From NCBI GenBank assembly GCA_037957365.1, contig JARHVA010000082.1, positions 919,001 through 983,000 of the forward strand: a stretch of DNA of 64,000 nt, read 5' to 3'. Within the stretch, counting starts at the first letter, position 1. Every line of letters begins with the position of its first letter. The notes under the pieces are model-generated. The model was not told the DNA's origin. It searched no databases and saw only the letters and a program-made list of their open reading frames with translations. Origin of the DNA: Torreya grandis. Taxonomy: Eukaryota > Streptophyta > Pinopsida > Cupressales > Taxaceae. This document shows, in pieces, positions 11,101 through 22,758 of this stretch. The translations under genes were made by a program, and so were the position numbers.

Positions 11101-14100
11101 TAAAATTCACAAAATACTATGAAAGAACACACATAGTATAGGGAAACATCACATCACAAAACAAAAATAATAATGAAAGAGAATAGTCTTTTACATTAAA
11201 CTTCAAATGTACAGAACAACCTCTTGTCTACGACAGAAATCTATGCCACATTGAATCCAATGCATCCAAATCAACCATATACCATTCACCGTGAAAAGGT
11301 GTGACAATGGGAGACAACCACCACCCTTGGAAACCACATTCTCAACAAAAAATTAATCAACTCACAAGGACATCATCTCATAAGATAAAACTTGTTTTTT
11401 ATTCTGACTTTATCTATTTATTCATGACTATATGCAATGATCATAATGGCCCATTATATCTATCCCCTCTCTTAAGATTAGTCTTCCTCCTTGACGACCA
11501 CCAGGTTGGATACTAAGAGATGATGTAGATCTAGATTTGGTCTCTTGGCTCTAGAACGCTAGGTCATAGGAAATGGAGTAAAGTGGATGATGGTCAAACT
11601 CTAGGAGTCTAGGAAGGAGATGAGGATGCTGAAGCTTTCCCTTACTCTCCCTCAGCTCCTTGCTAAGAATTCCATCAACAATTTGTCATCTATCTCAAAA
11701 CATTCAATCCTTTGCTCACATGTTGCCTTCATAACTTTCCAATCCTTTAACCATATCTTCTTTTCAACCTTTGCTTCCCTGTGTTGAACTTCAGCCAATT
11801 ACATCTCAACCTTTGTTTATTTGTTAGAAGTAATTTCTTCTCTCTCTTAGTCTGATCTGCCCAATTCCAGGCACTCAACAACTCTATATCCATCATCCTT
11901 GTTTTTCCTACTCATTGAGTTGCTTTTCCAATTGTGCAACCTCCAATATCAACTCAACACCTCTAGCCTCTTCATACTCTCCTGTTTTTGCTAGCTGAAC
12001 CTGTTGACTAGCTATGAGAAATTTGTCCTTGAGGTCCAATCTCTTACTACCTGCTAACCAGTCCATGATAGTGAAAGTCCAAGTAAGCCAATTGATCTAT
12101 TGCCCCCTAAACAGTCTGATCATCCACTTGCTCAACCAGCACTTTACCACTCTGCAATGTGGATTGATGTACTCTATCAAAATTTAGTAATTCTCAGATA
12201 GTCCTGGAAGTAATCATCTCCCTTGTGCAACATATGATTTTTTTCACATGGTCATCAAAGTCTTCGCTCTAATTTCCCATTGTACCATGTATTTTATCAT
12301 CTGTCTCAAGCTGAGCATGCAACTTGGAAAATTTCAAGTGCAAATCTTCCCATTCATCAGTATTTTTCTTCTTCCTCCCGAAAAGTGATGAGGCAAGTAC
12401 CATCTATTGCTCCCTATCGGTATGTTTTTCCCCTGACATTGTCCCAATGGGTGGCTCCCCTAATAGCCCCTTTGCCTACTTGAGTGCCTGCACATGTGTA
12501 GTTGATCCCAACTTGGCACTTGATGGTGCCATCTACCTCAACAAAATATTTCTTATCATGAACCCTAATCTCCTTGTCATTCTTGGCCCTTGTCACAAAT
12601 TCTCCCTATTTGGAGTAACATGCTTTGACTCATGGTGCTCTGACTTAATAAGCTCAACATGATTTGAGAGAAAATATTGATAGATTTGTTTGAAAATCTG
12701 CTGCCATGAAACATCTTTTGTATGAAAATGTGGTTCATCATTTTTTATTTGTCTAAACGTAACACCAAACACAACTACAAAATCAAACTCCTCCCAAAAA
12801 TATTGCACCATTCAACATGCTTTGAGAGAACATATTGATAGATTTGTTTGAAAATCTGCTGCCATGAAACATCTTTTGTACTAAAATGTGGTCCAACACT
12901 TTTTATTTTTCTAAAAGTTACACCAAACTCAGCTACAAAATCAAACTCCTCCCAAAATGATTGCACCATAAATGTAGGTTCTAAACTTAGACAAATGGCT
13001 CGCTTTGACAATGGAATAACACCTCAAACAAAGCAAAAAATTGGGGGCCTTGGAAAAGATTCCCCTCAATGATTTGTATTTCTCTGAAGGGCTACAATTT
13101 CTCATGGATAAGTGGCATCATGTACAAATGGGTGGACACTTGGGCTCAAACAAGCCCCTTGCTTCAAATGGGGTGGATCCATTTGGACAATTCTCCCAGA
13201 CAATTCACTTGTCCTAAACAGGTGTACCCTTTTGAACATGTGGGAGTTGGTTTTGAAAGGTTGGGGGCTTAGCTATGGATGGGTGAGTCCTTGGTCATGC
13301 ACTGGTGTGGGGTTGTCTACTGAGTCATGACCAAGTCATCCTCCCCCGAAAGGATGAACCTTGTCCTCGAACAGAACTCAAACCTTGGCATGCCTCTCTG
13401 GCAAATGGATACTTGTTCCTAAACGAGTTGGGGGTTCTCAATCATGTCATGGCCTCCCTAGTAGAGCCAAACCTTTGGCATATAACTACCTCCTAGATGA
13501 CCCTAGAGTGTTTGACAACCCTCTGCTCACCCCATACAAACTTCCATTCTCCTTGATCAAATATTTCTTCCATTGTCCATGGCTAGTATCAATTCTTCCT
13601 TTGATCAAAATTCCATACGAGGATGATGAGCTTGTAGTCCTCTAAATAATGGACGCCACTTTCTATTTTTATTAGGAAGGTGATCGCCAAAGCTTTTATT
13701 TTTAGAATGTGCAATTTATACTTTTAACCATGATGTGTTGGAATCACTTCCTTCACCTTTGACACATCTTTTATTCATCCCTTATTTGTACTGAGAGATA
13801 TGGCCCTTGTGTTGGAAAAAATACACTTTCTTTAAAAGCTAATTATGAACATAGAAATTTCTCAATTAATATAGGTGAACAACACTTGTGCTTGGCCCAC
13901 CTCTCCTTTTCTATGGAAATGGTTCATTTCTATAGGAATTTTCGAGATACCCCTTCAAACAAGCCCCTTTCTTTGAACGGGTTGGATCCCATTGAGCAAT
14001 GCTCCCAGACAATTCCTTTGCCTTAAACAAGTGTCCCCTTCTGGACATATGGGTTGTTGGTTTCAAATAGTTGGGGGCGTGGTTTTGGATGGGAAGGTAC

Positions 14101-17100
14101 TTGGTCATGGATTGGGTTGGTGTTGTCTAGCAACACATGGCCTCAACTAGATAAGTCATCCTCCCCTAGAAAGACGGATCTTGTCCTAAGACAAACCTCA
14201 AATCTTGGGATGCCTCCTTAACAAGTCCTGGACAACTTGGGTGGCGGTGGGATGGGGGGAGGGGGTGGTTGTCAATCATGTCATGGCCTCCCCAATAGAG
14301 ATGAACCCTTGGTATTAAAAAACCTCCTAGATGGACCTAGTGTGCTGGACAACCTTCTGCTCACCCAATAAAAACTTCCATTGTCATTGAGCATATTTTT
14401 CTTCGCAGACAAGCTAGCCTGTCCCTCCCAACGAACTTTCCAAGGTTCGTACCCATTCATCCTTTGTTCAAAATTCTATATGAGGATGACAAGCTTGTAG
14501 TCCTCTACATAGTGGACCCCACTTTCTATTTTTAGGAAGGTGATTGCCAAAGTTTAAATTTTTAGAAAGTGAATCTTAGACTTTTATTCATGATGTGTTA
14601 AAGTCACTTCCTTCAACTCTTACACATCTTTTATTCATCTCCTAATTGTACTAAGAGATATGGTCCTTGCGTTGGGAAAAAATACAGTTGCCTTAAGAGC
14701 TAATTGTGAAAATAGAAATTTCTTAATTGATGTAGATGAACAACACTTGATCTCGGCCCAATTTTCCTTCTTTTCTATGAAATTGGTTTGTCTCTATAGG
14801 AATTTTCTAGAAACCCCACATTTTATACAACTTCAATTTTGAATTGCTAATGACCTCCTTAAATGATTGATTATTTAAGGTTTCCAATGTAACAACTTTA
14901 TTGTCTTGTACCTCTCTTGTCCAAGACATTTTCTAAACCTCATTGATTGTAGCTCTGACCACTTTTAGATTTGTCATATATTTTATTGATGTAAACTATT
15001 TAAAATATTGTCAAAAGCTACTTTCAATGTTGGCAATTGACTGCTGTCCATGACCATTGTCAACAATGGTCGAATTTCATCCATGACCATAGTCGATGTC
15101 AATTTCTCTTGACTTGTATCAACCCCAATAGCTTCATATCATCCTCTTTGATAATATAACTGCAACTATCTAAATGAAATTTAGCTTTTGAGCATTCATA
15201 CTTACTATTGCCACTATCGACATGCTCATCTGCAAAGCATGTCAATGTCGATTCCTCACTTGTTGAGTGCATCCTTTCACACTGACCCCTGATAACATAT
15301 GAAACATTGATGGCATTCACATATTGCTCCCATGATGATATGAGAAATTTTGATTGCACGTCGACTAAAATTTGAGAAAATGCATTGCTTATACAAATCA
15401 TATCATCACCATTGTTTCTCTATTGGCATGCATTGCTCTCCTCTTCCAATAGAATAGCATCACATAACCCTACTAGAACTCTCTTGTCGGAACTGGAAAC
15501 CCTGCCACGCCTACTCCTATTGGGGTTTTAGCAACACTTGCAACATTCAACATACATGATGCTCAACTTCATATTTCATCAATATTTCTCCATCTTTTAT
15601 TATCTAATTTTTCCCTGATCTTGATATTAGTTGTCTAATTCAATTGGCCTTGCTAAGCATTTCATTGTATTTTATACTCCAAACCCCATCTCTTCTAGTA
15701 TAATCGAATGGATCGTACTTGTATGGGTTCTCACTCAGCACCGTCAATTGCAACACCCAATCCGTAGACTCCCACGAAAGTGGGTGTAGCCACAAATCCC
15801 AGATAGCTACTTGGTGTATGGTTCCCCTCAATCTAGACCCTCCTCCTCCACCATCAAGCCTTTCCCCACAATCAGGTTCTCCTACTCCTTGTTCACTTAT
15901 GTCGATAGTCCCTCCCACCGTTACCAATTTGTCCTCAATGGTCCTCCTGCCATCAATTTAGTTCTCTCAAATGATCCTCTCATCGTCAATCTCAACTGTC
16001 TCTTCCCCACCCAACAATTATCTCTTCTTCACACCAAGTCTCCTTTGGCAAGCTTGTATTCCACTTCATGCCCCATTAATTTTAGATTTTCTCCATCCTT
16101 GACTTTTTTCGCTTTTCACTTCTCATGCAACCGATGACTACTATGGACATGGTGATGGCGAACATGAGATTTCTTGACACATAGATTCACATATGGACAG
16201 ATTGGTGGCCTACAACTAGACCAAAAACGTAGGATATAAAATTCATACGCGATTTACATTATATAGAATGAACAGAACCACAACGTAGTATAGGAAAAAG
16301 ATTACATCACACATTGAACACAAGATGGATTGAGAATAGACTTTTCTATTAAGCTTCATGATGTACAATACAATTTGCTATCGACAATGGACATCAACAT
16401 AAATATAAGCTATGCTGAACCAAATAGCTACAATTGAGCTGCCAAACCCATAGAGAACTAGTTTTGCTAAAATTTGATAGACCCAAGTAGGCATACATTC
16501 AAATAATATAAGTTGTTAGTCCCCTTGAACGCTTAACCGTAATTGCAAAACAGCTTCCTTAAAGGCTACAATTTTAGTTTTACTGAAATTAAGAAACATC
16601 ATTGCCTTGACATGAGAGTAAAGTGTATGACAAACTCCTTGGGCCCTTTCAAATAGATGTGGAGGAAAACCTAGCAAACAATTATAATTTTTGCTTTGCA
16701 TTTTACTATAATTAGAATTGCGCATTGTATATATTGTATACCGTGATCCAATTATTTTAAATGCCATATTGCTTTCACCTTCATAAGATGTGAATCTAAG
16801 GCAATTCCTTTAAAATGAGCATCTTGGTCATGATACAATTACATTGTTTCCCCTAGCTTCCATTCCTTTTGCAAAGTACATTCAATGTACACCAAAGCCA
16901 ATGTTTTAGTCACTAAGCACTATATTTTTAATATGCTTAAATGGTAATTTCTTAACATGATCACTGCTCCCACAAGCCACCCAATTCTTAGGGTTTATAA
17001 TTTGAAACTTTTGCAACTAAACCTTGTAATTTTTTGTTCATGTGTTTTTAGTTGGAAAATTAACTTCATATTCAAAACGATAAATAAAACTAATATTCAA

Positions 17101-20100
17101 ATGTGAACTTGAAGCTACAAGACTACTAGTACAACTGCTAAAACTACTATTCCAAATATTCAACGAAAAACAAAAAGAGTGCAAGCCACAAAAATACTAA
17201 CTAGAATGACTAACACTATTAACCCTAGCCCCAAGCGCTCCCATTCTATTAACTTGTCGGAATCCATTGAAGCAAACTCAAACCATTCGTTTCTAAAATG
17301 GGGAAGAAATTTGTTATGAAGGAAATCCAATAACTAATATAGCTAGAGGAAAATTCTACAACTTGCAGCGTAGCATTCAAAGAATAAATCCATGCATTGG
17401 AGTTTGTAGGAGACAAATAGTGAAAATAAATGAAATGATACTCTCATACTATTCAAATCAACTATGAGACATAAAAGCACTTCATAAGGGTATCTTCTAC
17501 ACTAATTGTTCAAGTAACACATAGGGCATAGGGAAAAAACCAATCTCCCTGAACATACAAAGAATGGTACAGAATAAGAAAATCAATTTTGGGGTTTTTT
17601 AGAGGTGGAACTTCAAGATTTATTCCTTCCCTTCAATTTTTCCTATTAAAACCACCTATATGATGGGAATAAACTATGAGTGTTAAAGGTCCAAGGGATC
17701 ATCAAACATCCCCAAATCCCCCTTGTTTGCTCATGTTTTGCATGTGCAGGTTAAGACAATCTAACTAATCCCCATTTGGAAGGGTGCTCAACACCATTCT
17801 TTGTGCATCATCTCCAATTTATCACTGTGTGTTTAGAAGCAGAAAGAAATAAATAAATTATATTAATGTCCACAGATGACCCAAAGTAGGTCAATGGAAC
17901 TGAAGGATACAACCAATAGCAATAGAAAGTTCTAGGAAGCAAGAATCCTAGAGGTGAACCAAAAGAAATAAAGTACAAAAGACAAAATAGAACAACGTGC
18001 CACTAACACAAGTGACCAAGAAACCAATACAAATAACAATGAGGGCAAAACAAAAGCCCCAAAAGCATGTCCTAATGAAGACTAGAGGCAAATCTCGTCG
18101 AATGTCTCTATCTGTGCCTGAAGTGGAGTCATCTGAGACGGTATCAATCACTATGAGAGATCTGAAAATGTTGTTCGGTGAGTATACAAGGTTGGAGGAG
18201 CCAGGTTAGGGGATCCTAGGAGGAAGCAAGACACTTCCTCTAGAATCTCCCCTAATATCCAAGGCCGGTGTAACTCCCATAGTATAAAATAAACTCATAA
18301 TATCAGTTTGCCGCTATGGTTTGAAGGGCAGCTTGCAAGTAGTAGATCCATGTCACTAGAGGGGTAGAGCCACGTTGAAGGGGTAGAGAAAAGCCACGAT
18401 GCTAAGAGCTAGCAGGCCTGGAGATCAGAGTAGTCTGAGCAGTACAAATGTGTTGAGAGAAGCATTGCCTACCTAATTTATCATCTCTAATGTGTGATTT
18501 ACCAGTGTCCAAAGGACGCTTAGTGCTACCAATCATAGTTCGCATACTTGTGCTCGACAAGTACTCACCCAGCGCCCTAAAAGTTTACTCAGCGGTTATT
18601 CACAACCACTCAACAGTTATTCAAGTAGTCACTATGGATTGTCGGTGGCAAAGCAGAGATTTTTTTTGCCAAGCACTAGAGCCTCAGCAAGTACTGTGTC
18701 AGTACTCATCGAAGCTTGAGTACTGGGGGGGTGGCGAGTATGAGTGGAGAATACTCGTTTCAGGTCCTACTCGACGAGTACTCGCCCACTCGATGAGTAA
18801 TCGCCGAGAATGTATACTATGCTACCAATCACCTGGATGGGTTGAAAGAATGAGGTAATCAATATGGGAGCTCTAGAGCCTATAGGTTCCTCCTGTAGGA
18901 ATCTGCGTCAAAGGGTAACAACCTCATGAAGATAAAGAGCCAGACACTGCTGGTCTATATATCTGAAGAAAGTAGCTAGAGTGTTGCCTGAGTCTCTTTA
19001 AAGGTAGTGATATCTTCCCTGGATCTCATAATAAATGGGGCATCTAAAAATGAAGTGGTCCTTGGTCTTCACCTCTTGGAGGGAGCAAAGATGATAGATC
19101 CGGTCTTGACAGAGAATGTGATGGTATGTTTCAGCCCGTAACTGGTGAGAACAAACTCTCATCTAGCCAAGGGGAAACCTCAAGTCATGAGACCAATGGC
19201 GCTGGAGATAGTGAGGGCGACGAATAATACCATCCACCACCTATAAGAAATGCTCGGCATAGAAAGCAAGCTCGTAAGAAATGCTTAAAGTAGAAAGAAA
19301 GAAATTATATTAACATCCACAAGGGACCAAATTCAGTCAACAGGACTTGAAAGTGCAATTAGTTACAATAGAAAATTGTTATGTGAAAAAAACCTAGGTA
19401 ATAAAAAATAACTAAATACAAAAACATGACTAAATGAAGGAAATTAAAGTATTTAAATCCCAAACCAATGATCTAAATAAAATGGCATGCAATCATGCGA
19501 GGGAAGGAACCTTCAATGAAATGGAATAAGGATATGAAATAATAAATTGGAGACATGTTTGTAGTGATGCACAATCAAGAACAACCAACAACATCATCGC
19601 CCACTAACATGAGAAGGCTAACAAAGGACTTGATTATTCCGATGAGGGAGTATATAGGGTTAACGGGGTGCCGCTAGCCAATCCAAGAGGGAAGCAAGGC
19701 ACTATCCTTGGAACCTCTCCTAACACCTAAGGCTAACAAATGGATGGAGTTAGAGAAAAATATAGTAATGCGTGTTTGTTCTCATGGTCTGAGTTGTTAG
19801 CCACGAAGAGTAGTAGGCCCTTGATGTAGAAACAAAGCAAATCCATAGTGCCTAAAGTGAGAATGATGGTATTAGAGCACTCTAGTGGTAGTGTGCAAGG
19901 AAGAACGTTACATCATTTACCTATACCCATCCATGTGAGTGGATAGTATCCAAAGGGTGCTTGATGCCTCCGACGCTTGTGATGCACTCAAGGGAGGAGG
20001 TAATCATCTTGGTAGCTGTAGGGATCTCATGCAAGGAATTATGCCTAAAAGTGACAAACTCTAGGGAAAAAAGAGAATCAATCACCTCTAATCCAGGCAT

Positions 20101-21946
20101 AGTGGAAGAAAGTGTATAGGGAACTTCCCAAGCATCTATAGAGACAATGATACCTTCCCTAGATATCATAGTAAGCAAAAAACATTAAAAATAAGGTGCT
20201 CCTTGGTCTTTACTTCCTGGAGGAACAAAGACAACAAACATGTCACTGTGCAAATTATGGTAGTTAGTCTTAAGCCATAATTCGTGGGAGCACAACCTCA
20301 ACTGGCCAAAGGGTGTCCTCAAATCACACTACCAATAATGCTAGAGATAGTTATGTCAAATGATGGTGCCATCCACAATTTATATGAAATGCTCAACACA
20401 TGAAGTCAATTTGGGATGCGAGTGTATGAAGAAGTCCAAGTGACCTAAATGTACTGCCAATATATACCTCTCTAATAACACTATTGATGATTTTATTTAG
20501 GGAAGAAGGTAAGGAGGGGCATCCAAGCAGTGCATGAAGGAAGACTATCAATAAAGATGTCGGTAGATTGAAGGAGCAAACTATTCTCGAAGTACCAACA
20601 ACATCGACACCCAATAGGACCAAAGGAGCAATCCTCTCTAAAAATTAAAGCATCAAATATATAGGTATCTCGTATGACTTGAGGGAGAATCAGCTAGGGA
20701 TCAGATTATGTGGATATAGAAAGTATGTTGGAAGATACCCTCAAGGACTAGGGGATGGGTGTAAAACCCCGGCTTAAACAATGCAATGGGGAACCATCCC
20801 TTTCCAAGGAATCATTTGCAGAAGCATGATAATATTAATCCGCTTGTTACAAGCCTAGTTAATGGATCTTGAACTAAGGCCCAAAACCTCAAACCATAGA
20901 AAATTTCATGTTTGATGATTGCACTGAAGAGGCACATCTTCCAAGGGATATCCTAGAAGTGTATCTGAAGGCAATGGCACTCCAAGGAGAAAAGTGAGGC
21001 ATATCTCTTGCAGAGACGCGTTTGAAAAGCAGGGTTCAGACTAAAAGACAGACCAGTGAACCTAATTCCAACGTAAGTTATTATATAGGTACATGCCATT
21101 AATAAACTATATAAATTGAATGTGTACATGTTATTCAGAAACAAATGCTTGTACATGAATTTCAAAACCCAAGAGCCTTATCATTCATTTGCCTTATGAT
21201 TCATTTTTTCTCATAAATACAGTAATTTTGCCAAATGAACAGAAATCAAAATAGTCACTAGCATACAACTGAAAGAATCATAAATTAGTCTCTGACTATC
21301 AACATTATTATTAACTATAAGTTACTGATCGTCATCTCAGAGATGCATGGCAAGGTTATGTTTCTTTGCAATGCCTTAAACATCTCTCACACATGAATAA
21401 AGATCTTAATTCACATGGATTAAGCTTCATACCTCTCCATCTGGGGAAAAGCTTAATGCTGAAATTCCTCCAGTATTTATAGCGCTGTTTCCTGTCAGTA
21501 AAGTTGGAAGCCCTGGAGGTCCACTTGCATCAAGAACCTTCAGTTTTGTTACACTATAGTGAAAAAAAAACAAGTCAATATTTCAGTGGAAATGAGATTT
21601 TTAATGAGGCAAAAGCAACAGGAGTAAATTCAAATATCTATAAAATAATTATAAGGAAGAAAATAGAGTTTGCTCCAAATTTTTCATTCAGAATCTAAGT
21701 CAGACCTAGACTTGAACAATCTCGTAAATAGTATAAAACTTACCTCTGCAGGTCATAAACTTGAATAGAAAGAGTATGAATATCTCCAACTGCAACCCCA
21801 GCAGCTAACCTTGTAGAACTTTGGTTCAAAGCAACCATTGGAAAGACGCGCACCATCTCCCTCAATGCTGCCATAGCGCTTTGTAAGCAAGACTTACGCA
21901 GTACAGAATTGCCAGTATCCATAGTCTGTAAGATATAATTTGTCAC
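4932..21946 (-). CDS. WDR7-like WD40 protein gene, C-terminal exons (partial, three exons)
   Basis: Joining 21946-21744, 21553-21433 and 5138-4932 gives 150 codons without a stop. The protein contains MVRVFPMVALN, VTKLKVLDASGPPGLP, ALSFSPDGE, VAFSQHGLMIRWWSL and WWEKLSR, which I recognise as the C-terminal WD40 part of plant WDR7-like proteins (Arabidopsis At4g11270-like). Animal WDR7 is rabconnectin-3 beta, a partner of DMX-like proteins in V-ATPase assembly; the plant role is inferred by homology. Exon lengths are 203, 121 and 207 nt, and introns are in phase 2 and phase 0 with GT-AG borders. The family has roughly 1,400-1,500 residues, so most of the gene lies upstream, beyond 21946 or outside the window. 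The usual C-terminal end (motif like RLEW, then HGHELG) was not found between 1 and 4931, so the terminal exon probably lies before position 1. The gene looks intact where visible. Confidence 0.88.
5139..5497. other. Non-coding intron DNA
   Basis: A-rich sequence between the splice acceptor and the first TIR element; nothing recognised. Confidence 0.5.
5498..6650. mobile_element. Candidate non-autonomous TIR element with GGTACC/GGTACG words
   Basis: The left end (tagtcaatcttggtaccgg) and the reverse complement of the right end (gatcaatactgagtagccgg) align with a few mismatches and gaps. The 10-mer cctggtacgg (5561-5570) recurs inverted at 6597-6606, at similar depth from each end. The left subterminal region repeats GTAC words, and the right one holds a tandem array ending in an inverted unit. 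The middle is AT-rich and non-coding. I found no clean TSD, so it is older than the related elements at 18536 and 54866, or the boundaries are off by some bases. Confidence 0.5.
6255..6545. repeat. 36-38 bp tandem array with a final inverted unit
   Basis: Units start at 6360, 6398, 6434 and 6472 (catcctgacagggtcaggta plus a variable TTCGTCC-type half). Degenerate units precede them from about 6255. After 6510 a unit recurs in reverse orientation (cctgaccctatcagg), so the end can fold into a hairpin. Overlapping frames on both strands are by-products of a period close to a multiple of three. Confidence 0.85.
6652..8158. other. Non-coding intron DNA, about 1.5 kb
   Basis: Frames at 6773-6994 (+) and 7206-7490 (-) have no recognisable motif. 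No repeat boundary was found. Confidence 0.45.
8164..10608. mobile_element. Solo LTR (2,445 bp), copia/Sirevirus-like
   Basis: It begins TGTTGAACAC, followed by the ctactgagaggggggg and gatgaatca signature common near the start of plant copia LTRs. It ends tgacatcaat...gactatgtccaaca, also typical of that family. The 5 bp flanks are gatcc (8159-8163) and gaccc (10609-10613), a TSD with one change. No coding internal region or second LTR is adjacent, so it is a solo LTR left by recombination. It contains a CT-rich segment (8590-8750) and the CTTCGAAA/TTCCGAAAGAATT repeat field. Confidence 0.72.
9500..10200. repeat. Degenerate CCTTCGAAA / CCGAAAGAATTCC repeat field inside the solo LTR
   Basis: From 9500 to 9860 a cccttcRRAACTTTtgcaa motif recurs about every 30-40 bp. 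From 9881 to 10200 a longer unit (accattttttcgaaaaaatt, then cgccgaaccactttctccga) recurs at 9881 and 9989, with shorter copies at about 10067 and 10137. The overlapping frames here are repeat artefacts. Confidence 0.75.
10614..11090. other. Non-coding intron DNA
   Basis: No element boundary or coding motif recognised. Confidence 0.4.
12655..12970. repeat. 158 bp tandem duplication
   Basis: Unit 1 starts near 12655 and unit 2 near 12813. Shared runs include tgatagatttgtttgaaaat and caaaatcaaactcctcccaa, with scattered substitutions. On the minus strand the repeat encodes parallel WEEFDF..FGVTF..IK frames, which account for two apparently related small proteins. Confidence 0.88.
13146..14815. 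repeat. About 0.8 kb tandem duplication (two units)
   Basis: Unit 1 (13146-13950) and unit 2 (13951-about 14815) share colinear landmarks: caaacaagcccc, ctcccagacaattc, gtcatcctccccc, gcttgtagtcctcta, cactttctattttt and aacaacacttg. They differ by many substitutions and small indels, so the duplication is old. Confidence 0.85.
16370..17834. other. Non-coding intron DNA, about 1.5 kb
   Basis: A minus-strand frame at 16516-16767 has no known motif; nothing else recognised. Confidence 0.4.
18524..18535. repeat. 12 bp target-site duplication, left copy
   Basis: tgctaccaatca, identical to 18820-18831. Confidence 0.88.
18536..18819. mobile_element. 284 bp TIR element with CGAGTACTC words and 12 bp TSD
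   Basis: The ends are tagttcgcatacttgtgctc and, reverse-complemented, tagtatacattctcggcgat. They share TAGT, then CAT-CT-G. A perfect 12 bp duplication flanks it. The paralogous LINE copy B (around 19960) has no insertion at the equivalent place, which supports a discrete insertion. Inside each end the word ACTCG/CGAGTA recurs (tactcgacgagtactcgccc on the right, gtgctcgacaagtactcacc on the left). It has no coding capacity for a transposase; the 122-codon frame across it is incidental. Confidence 0.75.
18820..18831. repeat. 12 bp target-site duplication, right copy
   Basis: Identical to 18524-18535. Confidence 0.88.
19293..20800 (-). pseudogene. LINE 3' end, copy B
   Basis: This copy is colinear with copy A. 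Shared landmarks include gaaattatattaacatccaca against aaattatattaatgtccaca at the 3' end, tatcttccct and gatatcata, and ccttggtctt...ggagga. The finger region is more decayed than in A, and it lacks the 284 bp insertion. The A and B 3' ends lie about 1.46 kb apart in the same orientation. They could be two insertions or a tandem duplication. Confidence 0.6.
20801..21432. other. Non-coding intron DNA beside the exon
   Basis: AT-rich; a 70-codon minus-strand frame (20953-21165) shows no known motif. Confidence 0.45.
21433..21553 (-). CDS. WDR7-like gene, second exon in the window
   Basis: This 121 nt exon gives one base to complete the split Ser codon and then exactly 40 codons, from VTKLKVLDASGPPGLP to ISALSFSPDGE. 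It ends GAG before gtatga. SFSPDGE is a typical WD40 blade strand, and its continuation (GIVAFSQHG) is encoded 16.3 kb away at 5138. Confidence 0.9.
21554..21743 (-). other. WDR7-like gene, short phase-2 intron (190 bp)
   Basis: The donor is gtaagt and the acceptor ttcactatag follows a T-rich tract. The split codon AG|T gives the Ser of the family motif Q-S-V-T-K. Its ordinary size contrasts with the next intron. Confidence 0.85.
21744..21946 (-). CDS. WDR7-like gene, first exon in the window
   Basis: On the minus strand the acceptor tgcag precedes GTG at 21946, and the exon ends CAG AG before gtaagt (21743-21738). It encodes VTNYILQTMDTGNSVLRK, then CLQSAMAALREMVRVFPMVA, ending at SIQVYDLQ plus two bases. 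This is the helical stretch that precedes the last WD40 repeats in the plant family. The acceptor could also be the ag four bases upstream (acag before tgcag), which would shift the start by 5 nt and break the frame, so 21946 is preferred. Confidence 0.87.
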
Positions 21947-22758
21947 CTGCACTGTACAGTATAAATGTTAAACTCCAATAATTCGGACTTTTAGCTTTCA
22001 CAAAGATAACAAACTAGGATATTCTAAATGCCAATGGGAAATGAATTTCTACATAAATATTCAGAAAAACTGTAAAATATAATGCTAAACTGGTAAAATT
22101 CTAATGAAGTGGAGTTGAATTGAAATTGTCTCCCTGAAAAATGTTGATTCAGGGCACTAAACACTACAATATTAAACTGAAATGTTAGGGAATAAACAGA
22201 CGTCGAAGAGCACTGCCCCAAATGGTAAGATTACTACTTATGCACTGTTTGAAATTATGGTAAGAAATGATTATCTAATATGTCACATATTATAACAGCT
22301 TCCTTCCACTATGTATAAACCAACAACTTTTCAATCAGTAACATGTGTGTTCCACTATTAATCTGTTACTGTGATATATACCAGAAATTTATGATCTCCA
22401 TGACACAAACACAATCACATTCACAAGATCAATATAAAAATTCTAAATCAGGACTTTTTTCCTCAGAGCAAACATGTTTCTGCTTTCTAACAAATGGGAA
22501 GAATCTAACATCAAGCAGCAGCAATCAATACATGCAGAAGTATAAAATTTCTGAAATGTCATATTAAAACACTGAAGGACTCATATAGACAAATAAGTAG
22601 AGACAGATGAAGCCTCCTAATCATCTCTAACTAAATTCCAGAAAAGTATGCTGTGGAAGGGCGTATATGTACCCCTGCTTCTAGCTTTTGACATTGACCT
22701 TGACAAAGAATGTAGGGAATCATATTAGCTACATATCCTTCAATAGCCTGCTCTGTAG
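21947..22758. other. Upstream intron of the WDR7-like gene
   Basis: AT-rich non-coding DNA. The next upstream exon should end just before the VTNYILQ segment, but I did not recognise it here. Confidence 0.5.

Larger units (their letters stand above)
11090..16330 (-). mobile_element. Decayed retroelement-like region, family uncertain
   Basis: Similar stretches near 11120-11220 and 16265-16370 (agtatagg...catcacat, then agaatagtcttttacatt versus agaatagacttttctatt) could be remains of two LTRs about 5.15 kb apart. Around 13330-13400 and 14150-14200 the minus strand reads a purine-rich ggggaggatgactt preceded by codons for RTR-F, resembling the end of a gypsy pol and polypurine tract. The frames between (for example 12414-12811 minus and 15640-15927 minus) match no family I know. 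Element identity and limits are weak. Confidence 0.35.
17835..19265 (-). pseudogene. LINE 3' end, copy A (ORF2 C-terminal finger)
   Basis: On the minus strand near 19110-18990 the frame reads YHHILCQDRIYHLCSLQ then KDHFIFRCPIYYEIQGRYH. This is the cysteine/histidine region near the C terminus of one class of LINE ORF2 proteins (R.Y..C.......HF.F.CP.Y..IR.RY). The copy ends near 17835 in AT-rich DNA resembling a LINE 3' end. It contains a 284 bp TIR element at 18536-18819 and is broken by stops. Copy B follows immediately in the same orientation. Confidence 0.65.
5139..21432 (-). other. WDR7-like gene, giant 16,294 bp intron
   Basis: The donor gtatga (21432-21427) and acceptor cctgcag (ending 5139) bound a phase-0 intron that splits the blade motif SPDGE|GIVAF. 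It is filled with transposable elements listed separately, in both orientations. A gap of this size in a conserved gene is typical of conifers and other gymnosperms (established knowledge). The exons are inferred to be joined because phase and family sequence continue exactly. Confidence 0.83.

Noticed and set aside
22640..22745. Minus-strand frame TEQAIEGYVANMIPYILCQG as an upstream WDR7-like exon
   Set aside because: A plausible acceptor lies before it, but it does not match the segment expected directly upstream of VTNYILQ in the family.
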